Source: Eucommia ulmoides
Lineage: Eukaryota > Streptophyta > Magnoliopsida > Garryales > Eucommiaceae
Reading direction: 5' to 3'
Length of the DNA stretch: 64,000 nucleotides
Assembly: GCA_016647705.1 (NCBI GenBank)
Contig: CM028332.1
Location: 29,641,300 to 29,705,299, forward strand
In this document: positions 46,348 through 57,749 of the stretch, piece after piece
Numbering within the stretch: the first letter of the stretch is position 1
Layout: each line of letters starts with the position of its first letter
The notes under the pieces: generated by a model
Told to the model about the DNA's origin: nothing
The model's input: only the letters and a program-made list of their open reading frames with translations
Database searches by the model: none
Position numbers and translations under genes: made by a program

Positions 46348-48036
46348 ACAATTATACCCTTATATATATAACCCTAAATTTCTAAATATCAATAAGATTT
46401 GCACAGCAGCTGCCTCCCCCAACCATCTCTCTCTCTCTCTCTCTCTCTCTCCCCTCTCTCTCGCTAGTTGTAGCCCGAATATTCATGTTCAAGAAATTCA
46501 CTAGATCTAGATTTGTGTTCAAGAAATTCACCAGCGAAGACAATGGCCATCAACGTCTTCAATGACAATGGAAATGACAAGAAATTACGGCCACCTAATG
46601 AGTCCTCTCTCTCTCAAGAAATTCCAACCACCTAGCACGAAATTCCAAATCGATGGACGAGAAATTTCGGCCACCTGACAAGAAATTTTGACCGGAAACG
46701 ATTGCACTGGTCGACATCGGCCACCGTGCATTCAAATCTACTGCTGGGTTGTTTTGGATTGCGGTGAACGATTTGGCGGTGAATGTTCACAATAATCGAT
46801 CTTGCGGTAGTTGATTTTAGATCTCAGCCATGTTCATCGTATGTGAATATTCAGACCGTTGTGTCTCTGTTTTTTGTGAAAGTTCATGTTTGTTTTGTTT
46901 TCTGTGAATGTTTTGCAAATAGATTAGATATGTTTTGGTTTTTCTATTGTTTTGTTGATTGTTTATGTATTTTGTTTGAATGCTCATGTTGAGTTGTTCC
47001 TCATTCTCAGATTTGGTTTGAATGCTCTCATATCTGATTTCTGTCTCTATTTTTTAGATCTCGGTGAATGTTCCTGTGAAAAAAAAACCAGATCTGATGT
47101 TCATTTCTTAGTGTGTAGGTTGGTGGATGTTGATTTTGTGAATATTCATGTCAATTTTTGTTAGATATGTTTTGAATTTGCGATTTTTTGTGAATATTCT
47201 CATATTTTGATTTGTTGTTCAGACAGTGAATGTGTGTATTAGGAATGTTGGTTTGAATGTTCATATTGATTTGCTGTCGTTTCAGATCTTAATTTTCAAA
47301 AACATGAACATTCACAAATCTACAAAAAGATTTCCAAAAAAAATGAAATTAATATTATCGAAAAGAGGATTTTTTGTGGATTAATTTAACGTTTTTTTTT
47401 TAATTTCTATCAATCGTGAATCACGTGAGATGATTTTAGTGATTTGGTAGATTTTGAAAAAGTGAACACTCACATTTTTTAACAGAATGGCATAAATTAT
47501 AAATACAACACAAATAAGGTGTAATGACTAATGACTAAACTCTAAGAAGATTACGGGGACCAAAAACTTAATGTAGGCATTTGGAAGATCATTTTCTCAA
47601 TACACTCTTTTATAAGGACCAAATAATGAAATCCCCTTACTAAATTGCATATTTGATCTCTCAAATTTTACATTTGCTTCAATTCAGCAAAATTGAAAAC
47701 GTTGATAATGACTTATACGAAAAAAGGGATTATAGTACTCAGCATGCGGTCTTTGACTAAAAATATTTTCATCATTACATCACTCTACTAAACCTAAAAT
47801 ATTTTCCCCTAACAATGATTTAGATTTCTCTATCTCATTCTTCAAATAAAGTTGTTAGGAAAAAGTTAAAAAATGAAAAATAAAATAGGTTTTGTACAGA
47901 ATGAAATGACAAAAATATCTCAATAAGAAGCCAACATGCTGAGCACAATCTATTTTCCACAAAAAAAATTAAAAAAATCATTACCGTTATTTTTAATTTT
48001 GTGAGATTGAAAAACTGTGAAACTTAAAAGACTAAC
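44975..48036. other. Non-coding spacer of duplication copy B
   Basis: Matches copy A 13210-17956 without the solo LTR. It keeps about 70 bp near 45860-45935 that copy A lacks. Contents are an ACATGTA-rich repeat (45757-46030), poly-A (46311-46345), a (CT)n tract (46426-46451), AAGAAATTC words, then many GTGAATGTTCAT variants (46770-47330). The empty site of copy A's solo LTR is at about 46812. Confidence 0.65.
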
Positions 48037-49160
48037 GGTACGTTTGGTTGACAGAATGGGGGTGGAATGGAATCGCAATGCCACTTTCAATTCTGATTCC
48101 TTTATTTGGTTGTCTAATGGAATCAAAAATGTGATTCCAATGGACTGAAAATTGATGGAATTGAATACCATATTTCATAGGCCAAAATTGGATACCATAT
48201 TTCTTGGGCCAAAATTGAATTCCATAAATAGCGGTAGGGATTTTTTTAGGTTACACCTAAAATGCCTCATCTCATTTTGGTCTATAATTCTCAATTTGAC
48301 AATGACTTCGTTATTTTCAATAAATTGTTTTATCAATTTAGTTCTATATTAATTTGAATAAAAACCAAAAAAAAAATGTTATTCATTAAATGAAGGAAAT
48401 AATTTGTTTTTTCAAGTTTATATTTTATTTTTGTAAAAAAAAAAAAAAAAAAAATAGATTTTTTCTAATATTCAATTTTTGTTTTGGGAATAGAAATAGA
48501 TTTTTTTGTTCTCGATTTTTTTTTTCATTTGTTTTAGAATAGAAACATATTTGCTTGTTCACAAATTTATATTTCAAACAAAAATAAAAAATTGAAAGAA
48601 AAAAAAAAACAAAAGAAACAGTTCATCCTCCCGAAATAGAAGCATAAATTTGAGAACGAAAAATATCTTAGTATTGTTCCCGAAATAGAAACAAAAATAT
48701 AGAAATGAAAAATCTATTTGTTTTCCTGAATCAGAAAAAGAAATTTAAGGGAAAAAAAAACTATATAAGAAATGGAAGTAGAAATCTGAAAACAAAAAAA
48801 AAATGCTTCTATACCTAAAAAAAATAAAAAATTGAGAAAAAAATCTAATAATGTTCCCAAAAATGAAAACAGAACAAAACAATTTTAAATGTTGGTAGAT
48901 TTTGAATATTTTCTACATGAGATATTACTCATATTTTGTAGCCATTTTTTTGAATAAAATATTATTAGGTATATATTATGAATGAATTTGATCTTAAAAT
49001 TAATATGTACAAGAGTATTATTCCATTCTATTTCTTTAAGTATACAATAACAATCAAAAAATAGAATTCAATAATAACTTAATTGGTTTACATCCCTTCT
49101 CTTATTTCATTCCTTCTTCGATTCCATTCCAACCTATTTGCATTATATCCAATCAAATGA
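48037..49160. mobile_element. Non-autonomous inverted-repeat DNA element (copy B)
   Basis: Same element as 17957-19074: left GGTACGTTTGGTTGACAG and GGTGGAATGGAATC, right GATTCCATTCCAACC and CCAATCAAATGA. It duplicated along with the segment rather than inserting twice, since its flanks match in both copies. Confidence 0.6.
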
Positions 49161-49328
49161 GTTGTAAATTTGCAATTTGGCGAATTTGAGGGTATACATA
49201 GTTACTTATTCTATATTTGAGCAAACCTAAATATAAATTTTCCTTTATTCTACTCTGGATATTAAATCCCTATCAATTTTGACAAAATTCACTCCTATCA
49301 CCTTTTCTTATATTGTTGAAAACAATAA

Positions 49329-49730
49329 ATTTTAGGGATAATTGGTGATTAGTTCCAAACAGTGGGGTAATATATTATTAGTTATCTTTAAAAGATAAGT
49401 ATTGATTTAGTCCCTAAATTGGTTTTTGGTTCTGTATTAGTCCCCCATGTGCTCACACATTGCGTGTAGAAGGTAGAGAGAGCTTGGAGAGTAAAACCAT
49501 ATTATAGTGAATATTAGTTATATATAACTATAATTAATTACAAGTTAATAATTACAAATCACATGTAACTATAATACATATATCTGTGTAATATTAGTTA
49601 CATGTCCTTATGCAATGTTAGTGACACGTAATTAAATTACATATTACGATATATTACATTTACTTGTGTAATATTTGTTACATCTAACAAATATTTTACA
49701 CATAAGATAGATACATGTAACAGAGATAGT
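49329..49730. repeat. ACATGTA-rich interspersed repeat (copy B)
   Basis: Matches 19245-19635, from GGGATAATTGGTGATTAG to GATAGATACATGTAACA, again joined to copia gag. Confidence 0.6.
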
Positions 49731-50780
49731 ACAAACGCAGGAGCCGAAAGTGACCGCAATTGAGGAAGTTAAGGATCTTGCCAAATACGAAATCGATGAC
49801 CACGTCGGTAACCTGATGACACATGAAACAGCAATTCGAGGATATAAGGATGACGCCAGAAATAGCAAAAAGAAATCCTTGGCAGTAAAGGCTCATAAAA
49901 CTGAATAAGATTATGATAGTAATAATGAGAGTCTTGATAATGAGCAAGAAAAAGACGTGGCGCTTCTTACGAAGAATTTTAGAAGAATGACTCGATGTAC
50001 ATTCCGTGGGAAATAAAACTTGAACATAAACAATGTGGAACGCTACAACTGTCACAAGACTGGTCATTTTCAAACTGATCATCCGTGCTTGCCCTAATGG
50101 CTACTGGTAATGAGGTACCTAAAAGTTCAAGTTCTTGTCCTGTTGATTTTGATGATTTATTTGATGTATATGAAGAACTTACTCATGATTATAAAAACTA
50201 GTGTTCAAAACTTGATGCCCTTTAAAGTACAATGAATACATTAAACAAACAAGTGATGGATTATGAATCTAAAAATATTGAATTGAAATCCAAGGTATCG
50301 GATTTACATTCAATCGTTCTCAAATTTACCAGCGGTGAAAATAATCTGAAAATGCTTTTGGGAAGTTCACGGGGTATCTTTGATAAAGCCGGTATTGGAT
50401 TTCAAAAAAATCTTACCCAAAAACGTTTTTACAAATTCTTTTCTGAAACTAAAGATCTTGTTGGATGTTTTAAATGTAACATTGTGAGGCATACCATTCG
50501 TAAATGTTTTTCAACAATCTAATTGCAGACAAGTTTGCGTTCCCAAGGGAACTAAAATTGTCCCGACTAATAAGATCAGAACCACTTAGATTGGATACCA
50601 CCTAGGAACTCATTGAGTCGATTCTTGCAGGTTATCAAATAAACATCTATTTGGAAGGACAAATTGTTCCTATGAAATGGTTGTTCTCAACACGTGACAA
50701 AGAATAAAGTAAAATTTACGTCTTTAACACCTAAAAACGAAAGTCATGTGATTTCTGGAGACTATGTCCTAAGTAAGAAA
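49731..50780 (+). pseudogene. Ty1-copia gag and protease start, decayed (copy B)
   Basis: Counterpart of 19636-20850. It keeps KVTAIEEVKDLAKYEIDD near 49750, the first zinc knuckle CYNCHKTGHFQT at about 50040, and an open stretch at 50232-50522 with LNKQVMDYESKNIELKSKVSDL and the second knuckle CFKCNIVRHTIRKC, whose glycine is replaced by Arg. Compared with copy A it lacks the Lys/Glu-rich linker and part of the acidic linker after the first knuckle (a deletion at about 50080), and has fewer stops in the coiled-coil part. Polymerase domains are absent here as well, so the element was already gutted before the duplication. Confidence 0.86.
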
Positions 50781-51659
50781 TTAAGTTTAAATAAGTGGTA
50801 AGAATTTATATATATATATTGTCTTAGAATTATTGCTTGTTAATTAGAAAAACTTACATATTTATATGTGATATCTTTATACTATATAAGATCTACTAGA
50901 AGTTATATTTAAAAGATATGTGAAATATGTTATACTAATTCATGACTTGTTTACTATTAAGTTAAGTAAGTGTGTTAAAATGTATGATATCCTGACTTAT
51001 TTGAAGTATTGCAGCTACTTAAATGATAAATGTATTATATATTGCATTCATATGGTTTGAAAGCTAAGTATTGATTATAACCATGACAGTAGCATGTATT
51101 AGATTTATGATTGACGAATTCATAAATTATCATTGAGGAATGTTTTATGCTCTAGTGCGTTAAAGATTTTATTTTTCTCCTAAGAATCAATTATCTTGTT
51201 TACACTTATATAGTGGGAGATTGCATACTAAGAATGATATTTTTAGTGTGGATAGGCATATTGATATTTGCCTAGAGTAGTAGAGTTATTTGTGTTTCTC
51301 CTTTCCCATTTTTTGAGATGACAAGGGGAAGAATTTAGTGATGTTTTGTTGAATATTTATAAGAGGAAACCATGAGCTTTAATTGAGTTAGTTAATATTT
51401 AGGTTTTGTTTGCCTAAGTATTACATTGTTATAGGGGGAGAATAATGCAGATATGATCATGCTATGCTTTATTGAATATCTATGCTTGTTTTATTGATCA
51501 TATTTTGTGTTTTATTGAATATCTGATGATGTTATTGAATTATCTTCATGATTGTCTATAACAAGTTAAAGAACCCGTCCTCGGATTTAGGGAGAGCGTG
51601 GTTACATCTTATTTTGACGAAAACATCAAAGTTAATTTTCATCATAAAAAATGGGAGAT
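50781..51659 (+). other. Copia 3' internal remnant (copy B)
   Basis: Collinear with 20851-21671. A (TA)n tract at 50807-50819 replaces part of the copy A text. The polypurine tract is weakened to AAAAAATGGGAGA before the LTR start. Confidence 0.6.
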
Positions 51660-52197
51660 TATTGATCCTAAGATTTTGATGAACAATTAAATGTTGATAT
51701 TTTTTATGGAACTAACGTATTTATTAAGTGTTTCAGGTTAAAGAGTTCCAGATAATATCATGAACTAATTATGGACGATTAGAGACGATAATATCAAGAA
51801 AAAATTGTGAATGATGCAGAAACGACAACATTATGAAGAAGTTGAAAATGATGCTAAATAGATGCTAAAGAGACTGATAAAGATGATGGACATTAAGAGA
51901 CCGAGACTGAAAATTTTGAAGAATCTAGGGAAAAACAACTTAGGTTAATTTTTACTCTTAATTTATCTCGATTAGGATCACACACGACACAAAAATGATT
52001 TTAATGATTATGTGTCTTTTTAATATGATTCTAATTAGTTAACATACTGGCTCCGATATGATATTGAATAAGAGATTAAAATTTATTTAAGGAGTTATTT
52101 AAGTTAACCGATAAAAGAAATCAGTTAAAGGGGCAAAAACATCGGAGAGTTGAAATGAAATGAATTAAGAAAAATGTGTTCCAGTAGGATCGGTCGA
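51660..52197 (+). mobile_element. Copia LTR (copy B), left part up to LARD1
   Basis: It starts TATTGATCCTAAGATTTTG as in copy A. It is cut at 52197 by LARD1, exactly within the first palindrome of the array; GTCGA at 52193-52197 is one target duplication. It continues at 57750. Confidence 0.87.
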
Positions 52198-53632
52198 TGG
52201 TGGCGATGGATTTCACGCACGCCACATTTACCGCAAGTGTACGGGTCAAGTTTTAGTATAAATGGGGAGAGTAAGAATTATCGTGTCCACAGGGATTGGT
52301 TGAGATTATTATCGAGTACCGTGATTATCATAACCTAATTTTATCTAGGCGATAAAAATAGAATTTATAATTAATACTAATACTAAACTAAGTTAATTAA
52401 TATAATTAAACTAATTATACTAATACTAATATGAGATGTTTAGGGGAATAGATTGCCTAGGGATTAACTTCATTTACTTCTATGTGTTTGATCTCGTTTA
52501 ACTTACGTTAATGGTATTCGACCTCTTCGACAATCTCGGTACATAATCCCACTCACTACCTCTCCCGAGTGTAAAGTAAGTGAATACATGACTTCGTGTC
52601 AACGAACAAGTCCCCCTCAACGTTTTATCGACACTAGGTCACGTAAGTCTCGTCCCAACATCATTGATTGCACACTTTCTAACTCTCTCCCGGGTTATTA
52701 GATCATCGCATTCTATTTACTCTAGTCCGAATTCGGGGTTACCTCTCTCGAGTGTCAAATCCCGTATTCTGAATATATCTAAATAAGCATTAATAAACAT
52801 GACAACACAGAAAACACAATCAAATAACGAAGAACAACCATCAACAAAACACCGATATCAAAATAACCACATTTTCATAAATTATATTAATCCCTAGACA
52901 AAATCTATTTAGCTAATGGTCATAACCATATATACAATGATACACATGCTCAAACAATAAATAGAAATTAAGAAATAAAGAGAGAAACGAAGAGAACTAG
53001 CCGTTATCCGAAAATTTATCACTAAAACCATTTCGGGATCGCTTCTCCTTCTTTGCAATGTGTTCTTCTCCTTCGGAATTGATGAGCACTCCCCAAAACC
53101 TCTCTAATATGCCTCTAATATGGTAAGAGGTATAATTACCAAAAATAGAGAGGAGAGGAGAAGATATAGGGCACAAAATATCCTAAAATATCTAAATAAT
53201 ATCTAAATCCAGTGCAGAGTGACCGCCGCGGCGGTGGGCATGTCGACAATAGTGACCGTTGCGGCGGTGGCTTGCTCGCTGCGGAGGTGGAACAGTGGGA
53301 AGTGTCTCTGTATTTTGACCACCGCGACGGTAAGTTCACTATTGCGGTGATGGATTTGCAGAGACATAAGGCTTCTTTCTGTGTTATGACTGCCGCGGCG
53401 GTGGGCTGCAAATCCTGGAAATTGGCCCCTTTGCTCATTTCTCCATTGTTCTTCCATCGCTCTTGATCCGATTTGATCGTTTATGATCCGTTTTCATCCT
53501 GTTTTCACCCCACACATTTGATTTATAGAAATATAATAATATAAACGTATTAAAAATGTAATAAAACGTTATAAACATACTTGAAGACAAACAAGTTTAG
53601 TTTGGAAATAGATAGGTAATTTACACCTATCA
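52198..53632 (-). repeat. 3' LTR of LARD1
   Basis: 1435 bp, partner of 56323-57749. Palindrome centres are at 53228.5, 53261.5/53281.5, 53324.5/53344.5 and 53395.5; both pairs are spaced 20 bp. A segment resembling the end of other family LTRs (TTAAAACTTGACCCGTAC, minus strand) lies next to its outer end. Confidence 0.92.
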
Positions 53633-55580
53633 AATACCCCTAAACTTATAATTTTACTAGTCCTCAAGCAAAACACCCACACAATACGAGAAAATATAAC
53701 AACTAATTACGAAATTAAAAATGAAAAATGAAAAACACTAAAAACAATAATGTGCAAGTTTTGATTATCATCTAACGGCCAAACGATTTTTTTCTCATAG
53801 GCCCCCAATCCTATCAAGTTCCAGCATAAAACGCACCATGTGGTGTTTTAGAATTTCAACATTCGACAATAGTAACCGTCATTCTAGATCTTGTCAAAGT
53901 GTGTGTTTTAAAACTTAATTATATAACTATCCGTCGATCGAATTTGATTATCCACCAAATAAGCTCATTACTAAAATCAAAAAGATATATGGAATCCATA
54001 AGCCTGACCCAGTTCTATTCTCCAATACTGTAGGCTCGAAAATTCAAAAAGATCAATAGGGTTTGGTTTGGTTTTACAAAATGGCCAAGGGTATATTGGA
54101 AATGGAAAATAGGTTAATATTGTTAACTTGACAATACTCAAGGTACATGCTTGGCACTCTCACACTCAAAACCCCATAGATAAAGTTGAAACAACCCTGA
54201 ACAATCATTCAAGAACATCGTAGTCACTTGTCAAAACAAACGGAAATAAAAACAATATCTATATATACTTTTTTTTTTCAAACTGAACCACACCCCTAAA
54301 CTAATTCGATTATTACAAATTAAAGGGTGTGTGAAATATGAACGAAAAATGACAAGTGAGTTCTCGAATACCAAACCAATTAAAAGTTCACCCTAAACCC
54401 AACCGCTCACATTAAGTAGCGAAATGCTAACTTGATTTTACTCAAATTGTGACTTTGGTTCAGTGATATATGTTTGGAAAAAATTTAATCGATCAGGGTA
54501 TTGGTTAAGTGTTCAGAATTGAAACGGTTTTTAGGCTTCGACAGGGTAATGAGGGATCATGATATAACAAGGTTAGCTTCAAAGGCTCAAGCGATAAAAA
54601 CGAATACCTAAATCAAATCTTCTGAACTACCTCGCCTAGGATTTCACCTCGAATTTCTCCCAAATCAAGTTCTAGAATCCCTATTGTCATGAATTTGGGT
54701 GACATATAATCATTCTCAAATCAATGAGACAATTATACATTGAGTTTACATGCTCATGCATTTAGGATCTACAATGACTTATACTAAAATATAATGTCAA
54801 GCACACAGAACACACATGAATGAGCTTTACGCTCGACCTCAATAAACAATCAAGGGACAGACTCATCATCAAGAAATGGCTCAGATAAATTCAAACTCAG
54901 CACAGCAATAAAAACTACCCTAAACAAACATGCACACGATAAAACAAATAAACATAACTAACAATACTAACACATAATAAACATACTAACACATCACCAC
55001 CAACTTAACACGGGCAATGCCCAAAATGACCCATCAGTGATCCCAATGATAGCATATAGCATGATAATAAAGACAGGGGTTTAGAATACATACCTGGGAG
55101 GCAAGAGAATCTCGCCTCGAAATCAAATCGGTGGAGATGGATCTAACTTATTTTTGCCTTGGGTTCCCTCCCAAGGTCTTCAGCATGACACGCCGAAGTG
55201 CTAGTCAAAGAGTGACTTCCACCCGTAGTACGTGTTAAATAACACCAGGTATGGGTCTTGGTTTAGAACGCCCTCAAGACTGGCGAGATATGGCTTTATT
55301 CGGCTCGGGCTTTCAACTCAACTCAGTTCCGAATTTTGTGCTTGGAGAGCTTGAATGTACTGAGGTGGAAACGGGGTAGGATAGGTGAGCGACGTTGGAT
55401 CCTCATAGATGTGATCATATTGGCTCGGGGTGGCATCACCAATTGGAATTCAAACAGTAAAAACTCACAACGATTAATATGTGAATCTCTATCGCCAATC
55501 CACACTTGGTTTATAGCATCTTCATGATCGTTTTAGATCTCACCCAAGTACCTCATGCTTATCTCCCGTTGCTTCCAGTG
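53633..55580 (-). other. LARD1 internal non-coding region
   Basis: Between gag remnant and 3' LTR. The polypurine-like tract is at 53633-53647. The region aligns with 61950-63437 of LARD2 in reverse orientation, including TAGTCCTCAAGCAAAACAC, CACCATGTGGTGTTTTAGAATTTCAAC-type text and the hairpin at 55157-55176. No gene was recognised. Confidence 0.7.
55157..55176 (-). other. Conserved hairpin downstream of LARD gag (LARD1)
   Basis: CCTTGGGTTCCCTCCCAAGG: a 6-8-bp stem. The equivalent in LARD2 is CTTGGGAGGCACCCCAAG at 61940-61957, in the same place relative to gag. Similar TTGGGAGGCAACCCAA-like hairpins occur in plant gypsy elements; the function is not established. Confidence 0.6.
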
Positions 55581-56177
55581 GATTTCATAATCGGATTAGG
55601 CTTGTGAATCTCTCAGTGTCACCGCTTTTATCTCGGCCTCAACAAAGCAGATAAGGTGATCAATTTGCATCTAAAGAGATGTTACGGTCGCATCAATGTT
55701 GACGTAGACCATCTCGATATTGTCAAGATAGTCCTCGTGCTCGTTGAGCTGATCATACATTTCCCTCAATAATCTCTGAGTCTCCCCCGTAACGGTTACG
55801 AACATTTCTTCCAAGTCGGGAGAAAACTCCACATCTTGAATCGGAGTGTCAATCTATGGCACCGTGGTATTGGAACAATCCCCCAAGCTTTAGTGACTTG
55901 GTGAATAATTCCAACTTTGATGATCAAAGGCCGCCATTTCCTCCAATGACCAAATGGCTTCGTCCGCGGTTAGGTCATAGAAAGTGGTGCTACCATTTCC
56001 TTCTACCCACATTCTTGTTGCCACTTGTAACCCATCGAGGAAATTCAAGAGTTGACATTCCCTCAGGAAACCATGATTCAAAAATCGAAATAGCAGCTCA
56101 TTGTAACAATCCCAAGTACAATAAAATGGCTCGGAATCTTGTTGAAAGAATTGCATCAATACTTATTGATCTAACAT
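55580..56177 (-). pseudogene. LARD1 gag-like remnant
   Basis: Start at 56177 (MLDQ), stop four codons later, then an open stretch to 55890: QFFQQDSEPFYCTWDCYNEL, FLNHGFLRECQLLNFLDGL, TADEAIWSLEEMAAF. This pattern (FLDGL...TR...TADEA...LEEMA) corresponds to the Retrotrans_gag core of Athila-like elements. After another stop, the frame continues with LREMYDQLNEHEDYLDNIE, a predicted coiled coil, to about 55650. It aligns over its full length with 60922-61419 of LARD2. No protease or polymerase follows. Confidence 0.82.
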
Positions 56178-56300
56178 CTTCAAGTACCCTGCAAGAGAAA
56201 TAAAAACAAAACCACAAAATAAAAATTATACACAAAAGAAATGCCTAAATTAAAATCGGGTCATTTACTCACAATATCAACAATAATCTAAAACACAATC

Positions 56301-56316
56301 CCGGGTAACGGCGCCA
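56301..56316 (-). other. LARD1 primer binding site
   Basis: Minus-strand TGGCGCCGTTACCCGG, 6 nt inside the 5' LTR end. It is close to the tRNA-Asp-type site TGGCGCCGTTGCCGGGGA known from Athila-like elements. Confidence 0.85.
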
Positions 56317-56322
56317 AAAACT

Positions 56323-57749
56323 TGGTGGCGGTTGATTTCATACACGCCACTTTCACCGCAAGTGTACAGGTCAAGTTTTAGTATAGATAGAGAGAGTACG
56401 GATTATCGTGTCTATAGGGATTGGTTGATATTATTATCGAGTATCGTGATTATCATAACCTAATTTTATCTAGGCGATAAAAATGGAATTTATAATTAAA
56501 ACTAATACTAAACTAAGTTAATTAATATAATTAAACTAATTATACTAATACTAATATGAGATGTTTAGGGAAATGGATTGCCTAGGGATTAACTTCATTT
56601 ACTTCTATGTGTTTGATCTCGTTTGACTTATGTTAACGATATTCGACCTCTTCGACAATCTCGGTTCGTAATCTCACTCACTACCTCTCCCGAGTGTAAA
56701 GTGAGTGAATACGTGACTTTTCATCAACGAAGAAGTCTATCTCAACGTTTTAATGACACTAGGTCACGTGAGTCTCGTCCCAACGTCATTGATTGCATAC
56801 TTTCTAACTCTCTCTCAGGTTATTAGATCGTCTTGTTCTATTTACCCTAATCCGAATTCGGGGTTACCTTTCTCGAGTGTCAAATCTCGTATTCTCAATA
56901 TATCTAAATAAGCATGATAAACATAACAACATGGAAAACACAATCGAATAATGAAGAACAACCATCAACAAAACATCAATATCAAAATAACCACATTTTC
57001 ATAAATTTTATTGATCCCTAGACAAAATCCATTTAGCTAATGGCCATAACCATATATACAATGATACACAAGCTAAACATACTCAAACAATACCAAAATT
57101 AAGGAATGAAAAGAGAAACAAAGAGAACTAGCCGTTATCCAAAGATTTGTCACTAAAACCATTCCGGGATCGCTTCTCCTTCTTTGCATCGTGTTCTTCT
57201 CCTTTGGATTTGATGAGCACTCCCCAAAACCTCTCTAATATGCCTCTAATATGGTAGGAGGTGTAATTACCAAAAATGGAGAAGAGGGGAGAAAATATAG
57301 GGCACAAAGTATCCTAAAATATCTAAATCTGCTACAGAGTGACTGCCGCAGCAGTGGGCTTGTCGAGAATAGTGACCGCCGCGGTGGTGGCTTGGTCACC
57401 ACGGCGATAGAACAATGGGCAGTGTCTTTACATTTTGACCATCGCGATGGTGAGTTCATCACCACGGTGGTGGATTACAAGAGACATAAGGATTCTTTCT
57501 GTATTATGACCGCAATGACGATGGGCTACAGATCCTGGAATTTAGCCTCTTTGCTCATTTCTCTACCGTTCTTCCACTGCTCTTGATCCAATTTAATCGT
57601 TTATGATCTGTTTTCATCCTGTTTCACCCCCACACACTTGATTTATAGAGAAAAGAATATAAACATATTGAAACATTATAAAACATAATAAACATAGCCA
57701 AAAACTAATAAGTTCAGTTTAGAAATAGATAGGTAATTTGCACCTATCA
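56323..57749 (-). repeat. 5' LTR of LARD1
   Basis: 1427 bp. Palindrome centres are at 57348.5, 57381.5/57401.5, 57444.5/57464.5 and 57515.5; the pairs are spaced 20 bp. A weak TATA-like CCCTATATTTTC on the minus strand lies at about 57291-57302, downstream of the array. Confidence 0.92.

Larger units (their letters stand above)
52198..57749 (-). mobile_element. LARD1: complete LARD-like LTR element with gag remnant
   Basis: The element is 5552 bp, bounded by perfect GTCGA target duplications (52193-52197, 57750-57754); copy A has the empty site. LTRs 57749-56323 (5') and 53632-52198 (3') start TGATAGGTG and end GCCACCA. The PBS TGGCGCCGTTACCCGGG matches tRNA-Asp-type primer sites of Athila-like gypsy elements. 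The polypurine-like AGTTTAGGGGTATT precedes the 3' LTR. The interior of 2.7 kb holds only a gag-like remnant (56177-55580) and a conserved hairpin (55157-55176), so it depended on other elements for enzymes. LTRs differ at many positions, so it is not recent. Confidence 0.95.

Noticed and set aside
53212-53466. Frames through the LARD1 palindrome array (and at 57251-57586)
   Set aside because: GC-rich palindromes open frames on both strands at once; located upstream of the LTR TATA box and not conserved between LTRs.
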